Assembly (NCBI GenBank): GCA_035771165.1
Contig: JAWNZC010000234.1
Span: forward strand, 3,297,501-3,361,500
DNA length: 64,000 bases
Source: Paragorgia papillata
Taxonomy: Eukaryota > Cnidaria > Anthozoa > Scleralcyonacea > Coralliidae
Direction of reading: 5' to 3'
Under the pieces are notes generated by a model. It was given only the letters and a program-made list of their open reading frames with translations, was not told the DNA's origin and did no database searches. Each line of letters opens with the position of its first letter. Position 1 is the stretch's first letter. This document shows positions 10,677-21,622 of this stretch, piece after piece. The position numbers were made by a program, and so were the translations under genes.

Positions 10677-10719
10677 CTACAGACACGGTGTTTCGCTGTA
10701 CAACAGCTCATCAGTGTAG
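10677..10719 (-). ncRNA. Type I hammerhead ribozyme
   Basis: Read 5'->3' on the minus strand, all parts of a minimal type I hammerhead are present in order. They are stem I strand CTACA; the invariant core CTGATGA; stem II GCTGT, loop TGT, ACAGC; the invariant GAA plus the closing A; stem III ACA, loop CCG, TGT; cleavage-site C; and stem I closing strand TGTAG, fully complementary to CTACA. Self-cleavage would fall after C10682. Such short-stem-III type I hammerheads are known in Penelope-like elements and in small retrotransposons of animals (established knowledge). No Penelope reverse transcriptase is seen nearby, so this may be a solo terminal repeat. Flanks are AT-rich (TATATATATA to its 3' side). 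Folding was done by eye. Confidence 0.82.
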
Positions 10720-11690
10720 CTTGGAACAATCTGAATGAATTTCATCAATTACTTATACACATGGTTAGTCACGAGTCTAGGTTTTGGCTCCGTTTTGTCT
10801 ATGTTTCGAATTGGCAATCATTACGTCATCCCATCAGGCCTTGCGCGGCTGATGCGTCGCTTCCCTGAATCTGATGTCCGATCAAGTTGTTTGGAGTCAA
10901 GTGTTCTTTCTTGGACGTGTTTAGTGTGTTCACAAACATAGTTATTGTTCAGTAATGTCGCTGGCAGGTATCTTGATCTTATACACGCTTACAATCGCTG
11001 ACTAAACATGATCATGCTGTGTTGATCTTTAACACCCGAAGGGACACGACATATGAACGATGTACTGTGGAAATACCTTAAATACAGGCAATCGTGTTTT
11101 GTGTATTGCGAATTGTGTTTTCTATCGGAGAATTAGATTGTGTTTTGACTATTTTCGGTGACGAATGACGTTTAGACTTTTATAGATTTTAGCACTGCAT
11201 GCGATGTGATTGCAGCTGCGAGTTTGCATGAAAACTATTGGAAACAAAATCCAAGATATGAGAACACAAGGAACATACATGAAGATGACAAACTTTAAGG
11301 AGACAGTTTGTTGACAGTAACAGTATCTTTATATTTTTGCATTATTATTTATGTGCTTTATTACTAAACGAGTTGTATATTTGTTATGCTGAGTATATAG
11401 GAAGCTTGTATACACATGTATGTTGTAAAGTATGTATACCATTTGTGTTTTTGCCGACTGTTGCTTGTCTTTGAGTTTGAGAACGGCAATGGACCATAGT
11501 AATTATTGATCCATTGGGATTTATAATCAAAGTGCTTTGAACCTTTGAGTATGTAATTTTGTGACAAGTATGTTATCCATATCTTGATGTTCATTTTGAT
11601 ACTGTATGAATTTTGATGCATAGATTGAGTAAAAAGATATTCATCATAGAAACAACTTTAAACCAGTCATGTTCCTCAAAAATATATATA
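10720..11690. other. AT-rich stretch without recognised genes
   Basis: No coding or RNA features are convincing. If the hammerhead belongs to a longer retroelement, its body is not recognisable here. Confidence 0.45.
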
Positions 11691-12133
11691 TGTTATTTAC
11701 CGGCTGGGAGGTCCGTATAGAAAAATATTTGCCCGAGGTCTTAAAAAAGGCCCGAGGCCGCAGGCCGAGGGACATTTTTGAGACCGAGGGCAAATATTTT
11801 TCTATACGGACCGACCAAAACGGTAAATAACGTATTTTTTTACATAATTAGATAAATTAACATAACTGAATTAAGTTGCGTAATCGAGATGACATTCACA
11901 TGATACTCAAAAGTCCAAAGTTTATCGTTCGACAGTCGTAAACAAACTGCCGACATGTAATCTGACAAGGAAGCTTGGAACCTTTTTTTGGGATAAAAAA
12001 AAACATTCAAAACTTGAAGATCTAGTAACGAAGGGAAATCAAAATGCAGTCAGTGTTTTTGTATCTGTCGTGCGTGAAAGTTTGTTAGGTTTGTTGACAA
12101 TAATGACGTAATGCTTAGGCGAGCAAAAGCAAG

Positions 12134-12168
12134 ATGGCGTCGGCGAAGGAGTGGAGTATGTTTACTTG
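12134..12168 (+). pseudogene. Interrupted 5' coding start (MASAKEWSMFT)
   Basis: ATG at 12134 in an AAGATGGCG context reads MASAKEWSMFT before the sequence is cut by the element inserted at 12170. A second copy of the same start lies at about 17764 inside a ~100-bp tandem duplicate (unit 17748-17850), where it runs into TGA after MFT. By analogy with the N-termini of RecQ-like helicases carried by cnidarian transposons it may be that gene's first codons, but 11 residues cannot prove it. Confidence 0.35.
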
Positions 12169-12605
12169 TGGAAAGCGCTAATGGCCATACCGTGAATCAC
12201 CTTGAGCCAGCGATCGCATGATATTGTCAGCGGATTTATTACTAGTATCTGTGTTAGCATCACGCGAATACAGTCGACGAAGCATGGACGATGTCAGTAT
12301 AAAAACGGACACACGTCCGAAATGGAAACGTCTCCTACCTATATAAACTCTATTAGACTCTACAGCTAAGTACTAAACAAACGTTTTGACATAAATTTGG
12401 GTAAGTTACTTTAAATCGTGGCTTATGTGGGTTTCTTTATAATTTCTTTGTATTTGCGGTAATTTGCCTAGTTGGGAGTCCTTGGGACCTCGTGTCCGTC
12501 CGTTCACCTTTATCAAACTCATCTTTTTCTGTTTGTAATGTATTATGTATTGTGATCTGCTGTTATTATTGTAGTACTGTATTACTTAGTGAGTTTCATT
12601 AAAGC

Positions 12606-13326
12606 TTCTGTTATTATTATTATTACTATTATTATTATTTATATTATTATCATTACTATTATTATTATTTATACTATTATTATTATTACTATTTATATTA
12701 TTATTATTATTATTATTATTTATATTATTATTATTATTATTTATATTATTATTATTATTACTATTATTATTATTATTATTACTATTATTATTTATATTAT
12801 TATTATTATTACTATTATTATTATTATTATTACTATTATTATTATTATTACTATTATTATTTATATTATTATTATTATTACTATTATTATTATTTATATT
12901 ATTTTTAGTATTACTATTATTATTATTTATATTATTATTATTATTACTATTATTATTTATATTATTATTATTATTACTATTATTATTATTTGTATTATTT
13001 TTAGTATTACTATTATTATTATTTATATTATTATTATTATTACTATTATTATTTATATTATTATTATTATTACTATTATTATTATTTATATTATTTTTAG
13101 TATTACTATTATTATTATTTATATTATTATTATTATTACAATTATTATTATTATTACTACTATTATTATTATTATTATTATTATTACCATTATTATTATT
13201 TATATTATTATTATTATTACTACTATTATTATTATTATTATTATTACCATTATTATTATTTATATTATTATTATTACTATTATTATTATTATTATTTATA
13301 TTATTATTATTATTGTTATTAACTTA
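12606..13326. repeat. (ATT)n microsatellite, 720 bp, with internal higher-order repeats
   Basis: Almost pure ATT/ATTT/ACT triplets. A ~60-bp higher-order unit containing ATTTTTAGTATTACTATT recurs at about 12900, 13000 and 13095, so the array has grown by segment duplication as well as by slippage. Its 247-codon Ile/Tyr/Thr ORF follows from the repeat and is not a gene. Confidence 0.95.
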
Positions 13327-13582
13327 TTATGATAGAAAATATGTATAATAAAATAAAATAAGTGAGAAATACTAAAAATTAAATACTAATTTATGGAAGC
13401 TGCAGTGTGCAGTCTTTCTACCAAAAATTAGAAACATTTTGTGATGAGGATAGTGATAGTAAATACAAGTTCACAGTCCCATATACACATCTGCTATTTG
13501 CTTAGTCACTTTCTCCTCTTTAATTAATGAGAATTGACAATATAATGGATTTATGTAATAAAAATAATTAACACCAGGCAAA

Positions 13583-14010
13583 GTGTTTGTGTTGATTTCC
13601 GTACCTTACTTCCGGGGTTCGGGCATTTCCGGTTACCCTCTAGCCTGTGGCCTGTCCCTGACCGACTTAGCCTTGAGTTTAGTTGAGTTTAAGCTCTCTT
13701 ACGGGTCGCTTCCCTCCCTCCCTTTCCCTCTCTCGGCCTCCTCGCTGCTCGGAATTCTGGCGGTGGGCGGCCCTGGCAGCACGTCCTGCCGTGAGACGTT
13801 GCTGGTCCGCAGGTGCTGCTTGTGCGGGTCCTTGCACTGTTGCCTGCTTGCTAACTGCTGTTGCTTGTGCGGGTCTGTACTGTGCAACTGTGCCATACAG
13901 ACGTTGGGGGTCTGTATTTGTGCCCCCTGCTGTTGCACAGTCGTGTGGGGGGTCTGCTAGTTCAGCTGCTGCCTGTTGGCCGGCTGCTAGGGCCTGCGTG
14001 GGTCCGTACT
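13583..14010. other. GC-rich patch inside the Mutator-like element
   Basis: Composition shifts sharply from the AT-rich flanks to CT/GC-rich DNA with repeated GCTTGTGCGGGTC motifs. Overlapping ORFs on both strands are Cys-rich or Gln-rich and low in complexity. It could be a CpG-rich promoter-like island, or an exon of the neighbouring gene read on the minus strand (QQQ/DPHKQ repeats). I see no splice-supported reading. Confidence 0.4.
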
Positions 14011-14418
14011 AATTTTCTGCACTATTCTCTCGTCGACTGGTTGGGATATTCCTGTTGCCTGTAAGAAATTAGATTTTTGTTATAACTTCACTGCTTTGCA
14101 GTAAAAGAGTGTTACTAGCAGGTGTCTCGCTACTCGAGTGTGGAGGTGATACCCCCAAAATATTTGAGAAATCATAAAATTCGGGCATTATTTACACTAG
14201 GCTACAGTACATTATATATCTCCTGTTCTTTGACGCCTGAATACGTAAAATATCATTCTGGCAATTTAGACAGAATTAATTGAAAACGAAATTGGGCAAA
14301 CCTCTTTCACGACCCCACCCATCTAATAATTAAACCAATGCGTCTCTTTTTTCTGCTCTTAAAAGGTTGTTTGGAATTTGCAAATAACGCAATAAAGTAA
14401 ACATACGTAAACCTTTAC

Positions 14419-16127
14419 CTCGCCAAGTGAGTGGGTATGTTCTGTGACACTAGGCAAATGTATGTAAATCCTCCGTTCTCCAACATTTGTATTTTCTTCC
14501 AAAGCTTTTTTCAGCTTCAGTGCAGCAACGTCGCGTCTTTTTCTGGAATCGCTATCAATCTGAGAATTAAGCAAAGGCCTTGTTAGCTATAGCTGTCGTA
14601 CACATGTGTTTCTTTCTGTAACGTGTGAACCTACCGGAATAGAAAATTCTTGGAACTTTATAACCTCGCGGAGTTTGATTTTTGCGCCACAGCAGCCAAA
14701 TTTCTTCGTTCCTTGAACACGGAATCGCCTTTTCTTGAAGTCAAAGTCACTGTGCTACATAAAAATGCATACAGAATCGTTGCTACATGTAAAGTTTAAT
14801 GACAACACCTTTTCATCAGTTTTAAATAGTAGATTTAGGAGGACGTCGCGGAGTTTTATCAAACTGGTACCTATAATTACGTTTTAGTGCTGAGCCTTTC
14901 AGGTTTGGAGAGACGTACGTACTTTATCGAAGTCTACATCCACCTCAACCTGCATTAAATCAGACATGTTTTCAGCCCTGATGACGATAAGTGTAGTCCG
15001 ATCTCTATATGTGTAGGGTGAGGGTAGAGGGCTGGTATTAAAATATGAAAAGGTGTATAGAGGCCTTCCCGGCATGTTCAATTCTGGAACAGGGAGACTT
15101 GTGTCTCTTTAAATGACCCTGTCGGCTAACGGACGGTTATTTTTTGTTGTTGGGAGGGTTGGGCAAATAGCGGTGGGAAAAAATTCAAGCACAGGTTTGG
15201 CAGAGAAAAAACTGAACAGCCAAGAATATTGTAAACACGTCGTAAATATATTTTTGCAGAGGTTTAATTAATAGCCGACAAATTGCGGACCCCCATCCAA
15301 TGATCCGTCGTCCCTTAGTGAGGGCTTTTTTTTTTGGGGGGGGGGGGGGGGGAGGCAGGGGCGTGCTATTTTGGTGTACAATTGGAGGGAATTTTTCGTT
15401 TCAAAATAAGTATATTATATGTGCTTTACACATGCATATATACATAAACCTGTGGGTTTTTCTAATAGGATTTAATTTTGTGTCTGAGATGCGAGGGTTT
15501 GCTTACTTTAGGGGGGCTTATTATTTTTTTGGGGGGGGGCTTCTCGGAAGTCTACGGAGAGTTAATACAATAAACAGAAGATACGAACACAAAAAAATCG
15601 GCAATAAAACGTCTAGTAAAGTGTTCACAGAACTGTACTCACTGTTTTATTCGGCGTCTTTTTCTTCCTGTAATTGTGTCTGTCTACACCGTGTTGGCAG
15701 TCAAGCCACTTTGTATCCAATATAATGAAAGGGACGCCATCAAATCTCAGTCCTGCATTGCCATTGGTAGTTTTGCCATCTTCCCAGTGGATGCGATGTT
15801 GTTGTTTTTTTTAATCTGCACGAGTAAGTTTTTTTGAAGTAAAGTTGGTATTAAAGTGTTAATAATTCATAAATTAGCCAGTGCCACAGCGTGAGCCCTA
15901 ACAACTCGCTCGAGCGCTGTGGTGGCTATCTTACCTGTTTTGCCAAAGGATGATCTGGACTTGTAGCAAGAATACTTGCAAGTGGTGTGTGTCTCGAACT
16001 CTCTGAGAACTTGCTCAGCTCGTTCACAAGATAAAACATAGCCGGAATTTGGTGTGATTTGAACGTCAAAATAATTGAAATGATCGCATTTTAAATCACC
16101 CGCCATTTTACTTTTCCCGCAAAACAT
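14419..16127 (-). CDS. Spliced CARF (ALS2CR8)-like DNA-binding protein, 3' end not found
   Basis: Four minus-strand exons. Exon 1 runs from the ATG at 16127 or 16106 to the donor ACAG|GTAAGA at 15934 (MAGDLKCDHFNYFDVQITP ... SFGKTG). An uncertain exon around 15081-14930 ends DVDFDK at a GTACGT donor. Exon 14754-14635 (TAG acceptor, GTAGGT donor, exactly 40 codons) includes FKKRRFRVQGTKKFGCCGAK and IKLREVIKFQEFSI. Exon 14559-14419 (CAG acceptor, GAG|GTAAAG donor, 47 codons) includes NVGERRIYIHLPSVTEHTHS. The 'RRxRVQGTKKxGCxAxIxIREVIxFxxF' and 'RRIYIHLPS...HxLGE' motifs match the calcium-responsive transcription-factor-like domain common in cnidarian and transposon-borne proteins (family recollection). 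Phases agree for the last two exons. All exons lie in the TIR element 12170-16271, so this is probably a transposon gene. Downstream exons beyond 14419 were not identified. Confidence 0.6.
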
Positions 16128-16280
16128 GATTTGGTTCTAGGCCTAATTTACATGATGTGCGCAACCAAGGATCCCCAAGCGATCTTAAGTAAGATCAAAT
16201 ACCAAAACCGCTAACATTACCTTAATATCGCGGGCTCAAGGTGATTCGCGGTATGGCCATTAGCGCTTTCCGTTTACTTG

Positions 16281-17684
16281 TAACCTGAATGACAGGCCTT
16301 TATTTGTTCCCGCCTTCCGCTAAACCCGGCAGCGCGGGCAGAGGTGCGGGCGAGTGAGAAGGCGAGAAAAATAAAGGTCTGAGGAAACTCTTAACAAAAC
16401 TGTCTTCCGCCCACTTTGCTATTTTTAAACATGAACGAGTTGATTGATATGAGTTGTCAAAAGAACAAAGCGTATGTTTTGATTTCATCCCACAGAAATA
16501 TATAGTCTTTCTCCGCGTCTGGTTTTAGTCCAGACTAGTCTAGGTAGACTTGCAATAAATACACGAGCTCGAATTGAAGGCGTTTGTCCATGGTATCTAG
16601 ACCCGATCTAGAGAAGAAGTTGAAGAAATATTGATTCAAAATTCCACCATAATAAAAGATAAACACGATTTGATAGCCGCCTTGATATAGTTTCGACTAA
16701 ATTAGTAAAATATATAATTTTGTAGCACAGGCTAGAACGTTGGAGAAAAGGATCGACTGGATATTGATATTTTATATTAAAAACAAACGCAATAGTTTGG
16801 AATTATTTTATACAGTTTTAGAATTAAAATTTTAGAATGCAGGTAGGCCATTTAATATTAATATTGATACATATTAAATTATAAACACGTCTCAACCGTA
16901 TAAACTCAGTCATCCACAACTAAGACTAACTGCTCCGAGATTCCCATTTCGCAACTTACGGGTCCACTTTTCTGACAACTATTGTTCAGCACTGCCATAA
17001 ACAACTTGGACTTTCGCATCGGCTTCGCGTTCACTGAGTAGCCATCGTCCCTGATCATCGAACGAAGGACCCAAGTAGACTGCTTTTCGCAAGCTAGATC
17101 TCCACCTGCTACAACGAAATTCCTCACTGTGCCATGTTGAAGTCGATGAAGTTCAGAGAACACAAATGGCAATATCTGATATATCAGACTTTCACCAAAA
17201 CCAGTGGGCAAAACAGCAAAGATATCTTGGCTGTCAACAGGCAACAGCGAGCTTTCGAATGCACGCCGTTTTTTTCTGGTTTCAAAGACTCATTGCCGAA
17301 ATGTGTCAATGAATTTAACAAAGCGGTTTCGAAAAGTCCTTCTATGGTTTGATTTCCGACATAATAAATTATTAAATGAATGAATTGGTCACAGAATCGT
17401 ACACGATAAACACATTCGAGAAATGGCGATCATGACCTTGTCACGGTGCAACTTCACGGTGCACCTTTGGGCAAGTTGTTTATCTGAATGAACCAATCAA
17501 AATCCTAACTTCAATTAGTCAGCCAATCAGAGCTCCCGTCCATGAGATGGACGGAGTCCCCACAGTTTTGTTAAGAGTTTCCTCAGGCCTTTGTTTTTCT
17601 CGCCTTCTCGCTCGCCCGCACCTCTGCCCGCGCTGCCGGGTTTAGCGGAAGGCGGGAACAAATAAAGGCCTGACATTCAGGTTA
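16281..17684 (-). mobile_element. 1.4-kb TIR element with RecQ-like helicase relic, 9-bp TSD
   Basis: TIRs of ~120 bp (16281-16401 and 17564-17684) start TAACCTGAATG and continue CAGGCCTTTATTTGTTCCCG with very high identity. The target duplication GTTTACTTG flanks it (16272-16280 and 17685-17693); the left copy is also the right duplication of the preceding element. It carries a broken RecQ-like helicase start on the minus strand. It is a Mutator-like size and duplication length, but the superfamily is not proven. Confidence 0.85.
16906..17340 (-). pseudogene. RecQ-like DNA helicase, N-terminal fragment
   Basis: On the minus strand SLTHFGNESLKPE, then after one frameshift in an A-run (about 17265-17275), SQDIFAVLPTGFGESLIYQ and ILPFVF. 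This is the pre-motif I/motif I region of RecQ-family helicases, which use ATP to unwind DNA. The Walker A lysine is replaced by glutamate (TGFGES where the family has GKS), which would abolish ATP binding. Motifs II-VI are missing and the frame then leaves the family. It sits between the 120-bp TIRs, so it is a transposon passenger or relic of an autonomous parent. Confidence 0.7.
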
Positions 17685-17693
17685 GTTTACTTG

Positions 17694-17852
17694 ATGCAGC
17701 GATATTTTCTATCGTTTCTTTAGCCTTCGAAGCATATGTTTTAACATGGCGAGCAAAAGCAAGATGGCGTCGGCGAAGGAGTGGAGTATGTTTACTTGAT
17801 GTAGCGATATTTTCTATCGTTTCATTAGCCTTCGAAGCATATGTTTTAACAT
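17694..17852 (+). repeat. ~100-bp tandem duplication split by two transposons
   Basis: The unit begins GGCGAGCAAAAGCAAGATGG, includes GTTTACTTG, and ends in the block GCATATGTTTTAACAT. The second unit is intact at 17748-17850. The first is split, with its front at 12118-12168 and its back at 17685-17747, by the two elements inserted at GTTTACTTG. Confidence 0.8.
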
Positions 17853-17859
17853 TTTTAAT

Positions 17860-18352
17860 GATAAGACTTTCAGAGGCACTCAGGCATGACTGAATATTAT
17901 ATAATCATCGGAACCAAATGTGCTAAGGTAAGAGATTTTACTGTAATAACTGTATGACTGAATATTATATAATGCTCTGAACCAAATGTACAAAGGTAAG
18001 AGATTTTAAAACAAATATATTACAGTATATAAGCAAGTGTTTCCCGCTGCATAATAGTCAACAACTGTAATCCCAGCAGAAACTTGGGCCGTGTGGTGGC
18101 AATATTGGGCCATTGAAATAATAGACTTATTTCTATGTATTGGGCCCATAGCACCTGGTGTTATAATCACATGGATTCCCGTTATTTCATAACTTTGACA
18201 ATATCAAAGTTCACAGGGAGTACCAAATTACCAACTGCATGTAATACATTACACAGTTTAAAAACAAACTTTTATTTGAACATTAACATTAACTACCCCT
18301 AACAGAAACTTAAGTGTAGGTTCATGATCAACATTCTGATCAGACGCTGCTA

Positions 18353-18355
<3 letters not shown>
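17860..18355. other. No gene; short direct repeats
   Basis: GACTGAATATTATATAAT and AACCAAATGT ... AAGGTAAGAGATTTTA occur twice (about 17888-17940 and 17957-18008), a ~70-bp imperfect direct repeat. Nothing else is recognised. Confidence 0.55.
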
Positions 18356-18391
<36 letters not shown>

Positions 18392-18411
18392 GTGCGTGTG
18401 TGTGTGTGTTT
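18356..18411. repeat. (TG)n microsatellite
   Basis: About 28 TG units with a few TGCG interruptions. Confidence 0.95.
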
Positions 18412-18449
18412 TGACTTATACAAATTCTGCAAAATAATCTGATGGGCTC

Positions 18450-18588
18450 TATAATATACTCCGATGGTATCACTGTATTATTAATAGTTTCTTTATTCAG
18501 TGTCTCTGGTCAACTGTTATTCTCCATCACTCTCGCCTCATGCTTATATCTCTCTCGCCCCACTCCTTTTGCTCGGTCATACACTACA
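18450..18588 (-). repeat. 3' LTR of the gypsy element
   Basis: Reads TGTAGTGTATGACCGAGC ... GTATATTATA on the minus strand. It matches 22918-23057 except for two substitutions and one indel. Confidence 0.95.
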
Positions 18589-18752
18589 TCCCTTCTTTTC
18601 TATTTACAATAAAACTCATAACTGTAATAAGAACTTAAACTAAACTTAAGTAATAACCAGATACTGTCCGACTGTTTATGTCGCGATAAGTTACTACCCC
18701 AAAATTAACAACAGTTACTTTCTGACTGATTATGTCGTCAATTTAATCTGTA

Positions 18753-19989
18753 TTATCTTTCTTTTTCCACTAAGTATTCTGGTCTGTTTTTTCTGTTAGT
18801 TCGTACTGGGTATCTTCTGATCTCCTCCCCATCTTCTCTTGTTTCAGGTTTCTTTCTGTGCAAATCCTGGTCGTTTCTTTCGGTCGATTCTTGCTGTTCT
18901 GGCTGTTGTAGGGGATCTACTATCTTCTTAAAATGGGACGAATTCCGGGTAATCATATGTCCGGGTCTTACGGCTGTGATCATAGAGCCTTTTATTCTTG
19001 TAACGCGATATGGTTTAATATCATAGGGCAATGAGAGCTTGTTCGTGCGTTCCTGCTTTACTAGCACTGTGTCCCCAATTTCAAACTGTGATGACTGTGC
19101 GTGATTGGTCCTGTCTGCGACATCTTTCATTTTCTGCTTCTTCTTCTCGTCTCGTTCTAAGGCCGCTCCGACTACACTGGAAGACGTTGTGGCGTTTGAA
19201 TCCTCAGGTACTCGTTTCACTTGTGCTTCAGGTTCCTTGCTCGCTTGGGGACCACTTTGTAAATGTGTTGTACCAACGCAGGAATCCGGTAACTTGTTTC
19301 GAACAGGTCGCTTAAGGAGAAGCTCTGCCGGGGACACGCCTGTGGTAGCATGAGGAGTGGTGCGATATAACAACAAGAATTGGTACATACTGTTTTTCCA
19401 GTTCTTTCCCTCTGCCTGGGCGATACGTAGAGCTCTTTGTAACGTACGCATAAAACGCTCCACCTCTCCATTAGCCTGGGGCCAGAGAGGTGTCACTTTG
19501 CCATGTTGAATGCCATTTTCTTGCAAGTAGTCGTGGAAATCCTGTCCTTTGTATGGCGGGCCATTATCACTAACAAACTGACGGGGGTATCCATGCACGG
19601 AGAAGATCTTCTGAAGATGAGAAATAGTTGTTGGTGTGTTAGTAGAGTGTACGATAGCCACTTCTGGAAACCGCGAATGTTCGTCGACGAGGACCAACAA
19701 ATACTCGGCAGTGGGAAAGGGCCCACAAAAATCTCCATGAACTACATCCCATGGTGCTTGCGGCATTTTGGTCATCTTGAGTGGTTCAGGAGGTCGTTGG
19801 TTATTCGTTGCTTGGCAGAAGATGCATCCTGCTATAAGTGATTCAACCTGTTTGTCCATTCCGGGCCACCAAACCTTCGTTCGCAGCAACATCTTTGTCT
19901 TTACAATACCTTGGTGGGTTTCGTGGGCAATGGATAGGGTACGTTGCCTGAGAGATTTCGGAATAACGATCTGTCGTCCTCGCAGAGGG
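18753..19989 (-). CDS. Gypsy integrase (C-terminal part of pol)
   Basis: Inserts the reverse-transcribed DNA copy into the genome. A zinc-binding HHCC module is largely present (AHETHQG upstream, CIFCQATNNQ). The catalytic triad is visible as Asp in DVVHGDFCGPF, Asp in QFVSDNGPPYKG and Glu in QANGEVERFMR. The C-terminal part has the beta-barrel-like KPYRVTRIKGSMI stretch, followed by a charged tail and no recognisable chromodomain. The open frame starts at a methionine at 19892, but homology extends upstream to ~19989 and is separated from RNase H by a frameshift near 20.04 kb. Confidence 0.93.
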
Positions 19990-20008
19990 ATTCCATTTTC
20001 GGTGACAC

Positions 20009-21322
20009 TTAGCTCATGACGTAGTTGAAACAGAGCTCGTATTTCTGGTTCGCGCTGACCTTTGGAGTTTTTATTCCACGTCCCTCAACTGCAGCAATGA
20101 CTTCTTGTATGACTTTGTCCTTCCGTGACTCCTCTTCAATTTCCGATCTTTCCATTGACTTTGGTACAGCGTTAGTTACTACAAAGTTAATATAGGCTTC
20201 ACCAGGGTTTTCTTTAGGTTTCCCTTCCAAAGGGTGACGAGATAGAACATCCGCCGGGTTCGTCTTGCCAGGACGATGCTTGAGCTTAAATTGGTACCGC
20301 TGAAGACGCAGAGCCCAACGTTCAATGCGGGCAGGTGGTTTTGATTTTGGGTGGTAGATAACCTCTAATGGCGTGTGGTCTGTATCCAGTTGAAATTCTG
20401 CACCCACGAGATAAATGTGAAACTTCTCACATCCATAAACCACAGCTAAAGCCTCCTTCTCAGTTTGAGAATATCTTCGTTCCACTTGGGTCAAGGTGCG
20501 ACTAGCGTAGGCAACAATTATTTCATTGCCATCCTTGTCGAACTGTGACAGTATGGCTCCAAGGCCAACAGGACTGGCATCAACGGTAACCAAGGACTTA
20601 TGCTCGGGATTGTAAAATGCCATTGTACAGTCTTTGGCAAGTCCCTGCTTCACTGCCTCAAAAGCAACTTGCTGTCGCTGTGTCCAGGCCCAGGGTGCAC
20701 CTTTCATGGTCAATTCTCGCAATGGAGCGGTGATGGTAGCCAGATCCTTAATAAATCTTTCGCAGTAATTCGCCAAACCCAGAAAGCTCCGCAGCTGATT
20801 CACATCGTTAGGGGCTTGCATATTGCTAATGGCCTCAATTTTCTTTCGATCAACTGAAATACCACTCTTGGATAGTTCGTATCCATAAAAACACAGAGAT
20901 TCTTTGTCAAATGAGCACTTTGCTTGGTTTAAAGTCAAATTCTTAGTGACTAGACGTTCCAGCAAGGCTTCTAAGCATTGATCATGCTCAGCTTCTGTAC
21001 GACCCCAGATAATAATATCATCCGCTATGTTGCGCACTCCTGGAAGGCCCTCGATAGCTTGTTGAATTGCATGCTGGAACTGCTCAGGAGCTGACTTAAC
21101 TCCAAAACAAAGTCTCTTGTATCGCATCAAACCACAATGGGTATGAAAGGTTCTAAGCGGTCTGGATTCTTCGTCAAGAATGAGTTGATGGAATCCCGAG
21201 TTAAGATCAACTTTAGAAAATCTAACAGCACCAGACATATCTTGTAATAAATCTTCCATGGTGAGAATGACATGTCGCTCTCGTTCGATCACATCATTAA
21301 CTTGACGCATATATCCACGCAT
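20009..21322 (-). CDS. Gypsy reverse transcriptase-RNase H
   Basis: The RT copies element RNA into DNA; RNase H removes the RNA strand. Visible RT motifs are VRFSKVDLNSGFHQ (domain A), LCFGVKSAPEQFQ (domain B) and NIADDIIIWG, the YxDD-box position with Ala-Asp-Asp. RNase H shows LVTVDASPVGLGAIL, YSQTEKEALAVVYGCEKF and LDTDHTPLE. RT N-terminal sequence continues to the right in another frame. A 2-nt shift in an ATATAT run near 21310 and another shift near 21540 separate it from the protease part. The stop at 20009 is caused by the shift near 20.04 kb. Confidence 0.93.
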   Translation of the reverse strand: MRGYMRQVNDVIERERHVILTMEDLLQDMSGAVRFSKVDLNSGFHQLILDEESRPLRTFHTHCGLMRYKRLCFGVKSAPEQFQHAIQQAIEGLPGVRNIADDIIIWGRTEAEHDQCLEALLERLVTKNLTLNQAKCSFDKESLCFYGYELSKSGISVDRKKIEAISNMQAPNDVNQLRSFLGLANYCERFIKDLATITAPLRELTMKGAPWAWTQRQQVAFEAVKQGLAKDCTMAFYNPEHKSLVTVDASPVGLGAILSQFDKDGNEIIVAYASRTLTQVERRYSQTEKEALAVVYGCEKFHIYLVGAEFQLDTDHTPLEVIYHPKSKPPARIERWALRLQRYQFKLKHRPGKTNPADVLSRHPLEGKPKENPGEAYINFVVTNAVPKSMERSEIEEESRKDKVIQEVIAAVEGRGIKTPKVSANQKYELCFNYVMS

Positions 21323-21622
21323 ACACGTATTTCTCCGGGTTGATGGGGTTTAGGAGCAACCACAAGATTTGAAACAAATGGAGTAGGTGTACCTGCTTCC
21401 ACTCGTTCAATAATATCTTGGGTTTCAAGTTCCTTAAGTTTCTCTTCCGTTTTCTTACGAAGCCGAAATGGAATCTTGCGTGGCTTTTGTACAACTGATG
21501 GAGCATTAGGAACAGCGTGAAGATGAACTTGACTCGTAAAGCTCCAATGCCTTGAAATACAGCGCTGTATTTGTCAAGGATGTGCTGAACAGCTGGACGG
21601 TGAGGTGAATGGATTGCAGCGG

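Larger units (their letters stand above)
12170..16271 (-). mobile_element. 4.1-kb Mutator-like TIR element carrying a CARF-like gene
   Basis: It starts GGAAAGCGCTAATGGCCATA and ends with the inverse TATGGCCATTAGCGCTTTCC; arms are ~45 bp (12170-12213 and 16226-16271). It is flanked by the direct repeat GTTTACTTGT (12160-12169 and 16272-16281), a 9-10-bp target duplication typical of Mutator-like elements (family knowledge). It contains a 720-bp ATT microsatellite, a GC-rich patch at 13.6-14.0 kb and a spliced minus-strand gene starting ~145 bp inside the right end. No MULE transposase core was identified. It lies inside the larger 14-kb element. Confidence 0.75.

Noticed and set aside
12589..13332. 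247-codon Ile/Tyr/Thr-rich ORF
   Set aside because: It is a translation of the ATT microsatellite and has no protein signature.
13583..14012. Cys-rich secreted peptide or toxin-like gene
   Set aside because: Low-complexity GC-rich repeat with long ORFs in several frames, no signal peptide-cleavage logic and no regular cysteine framework.
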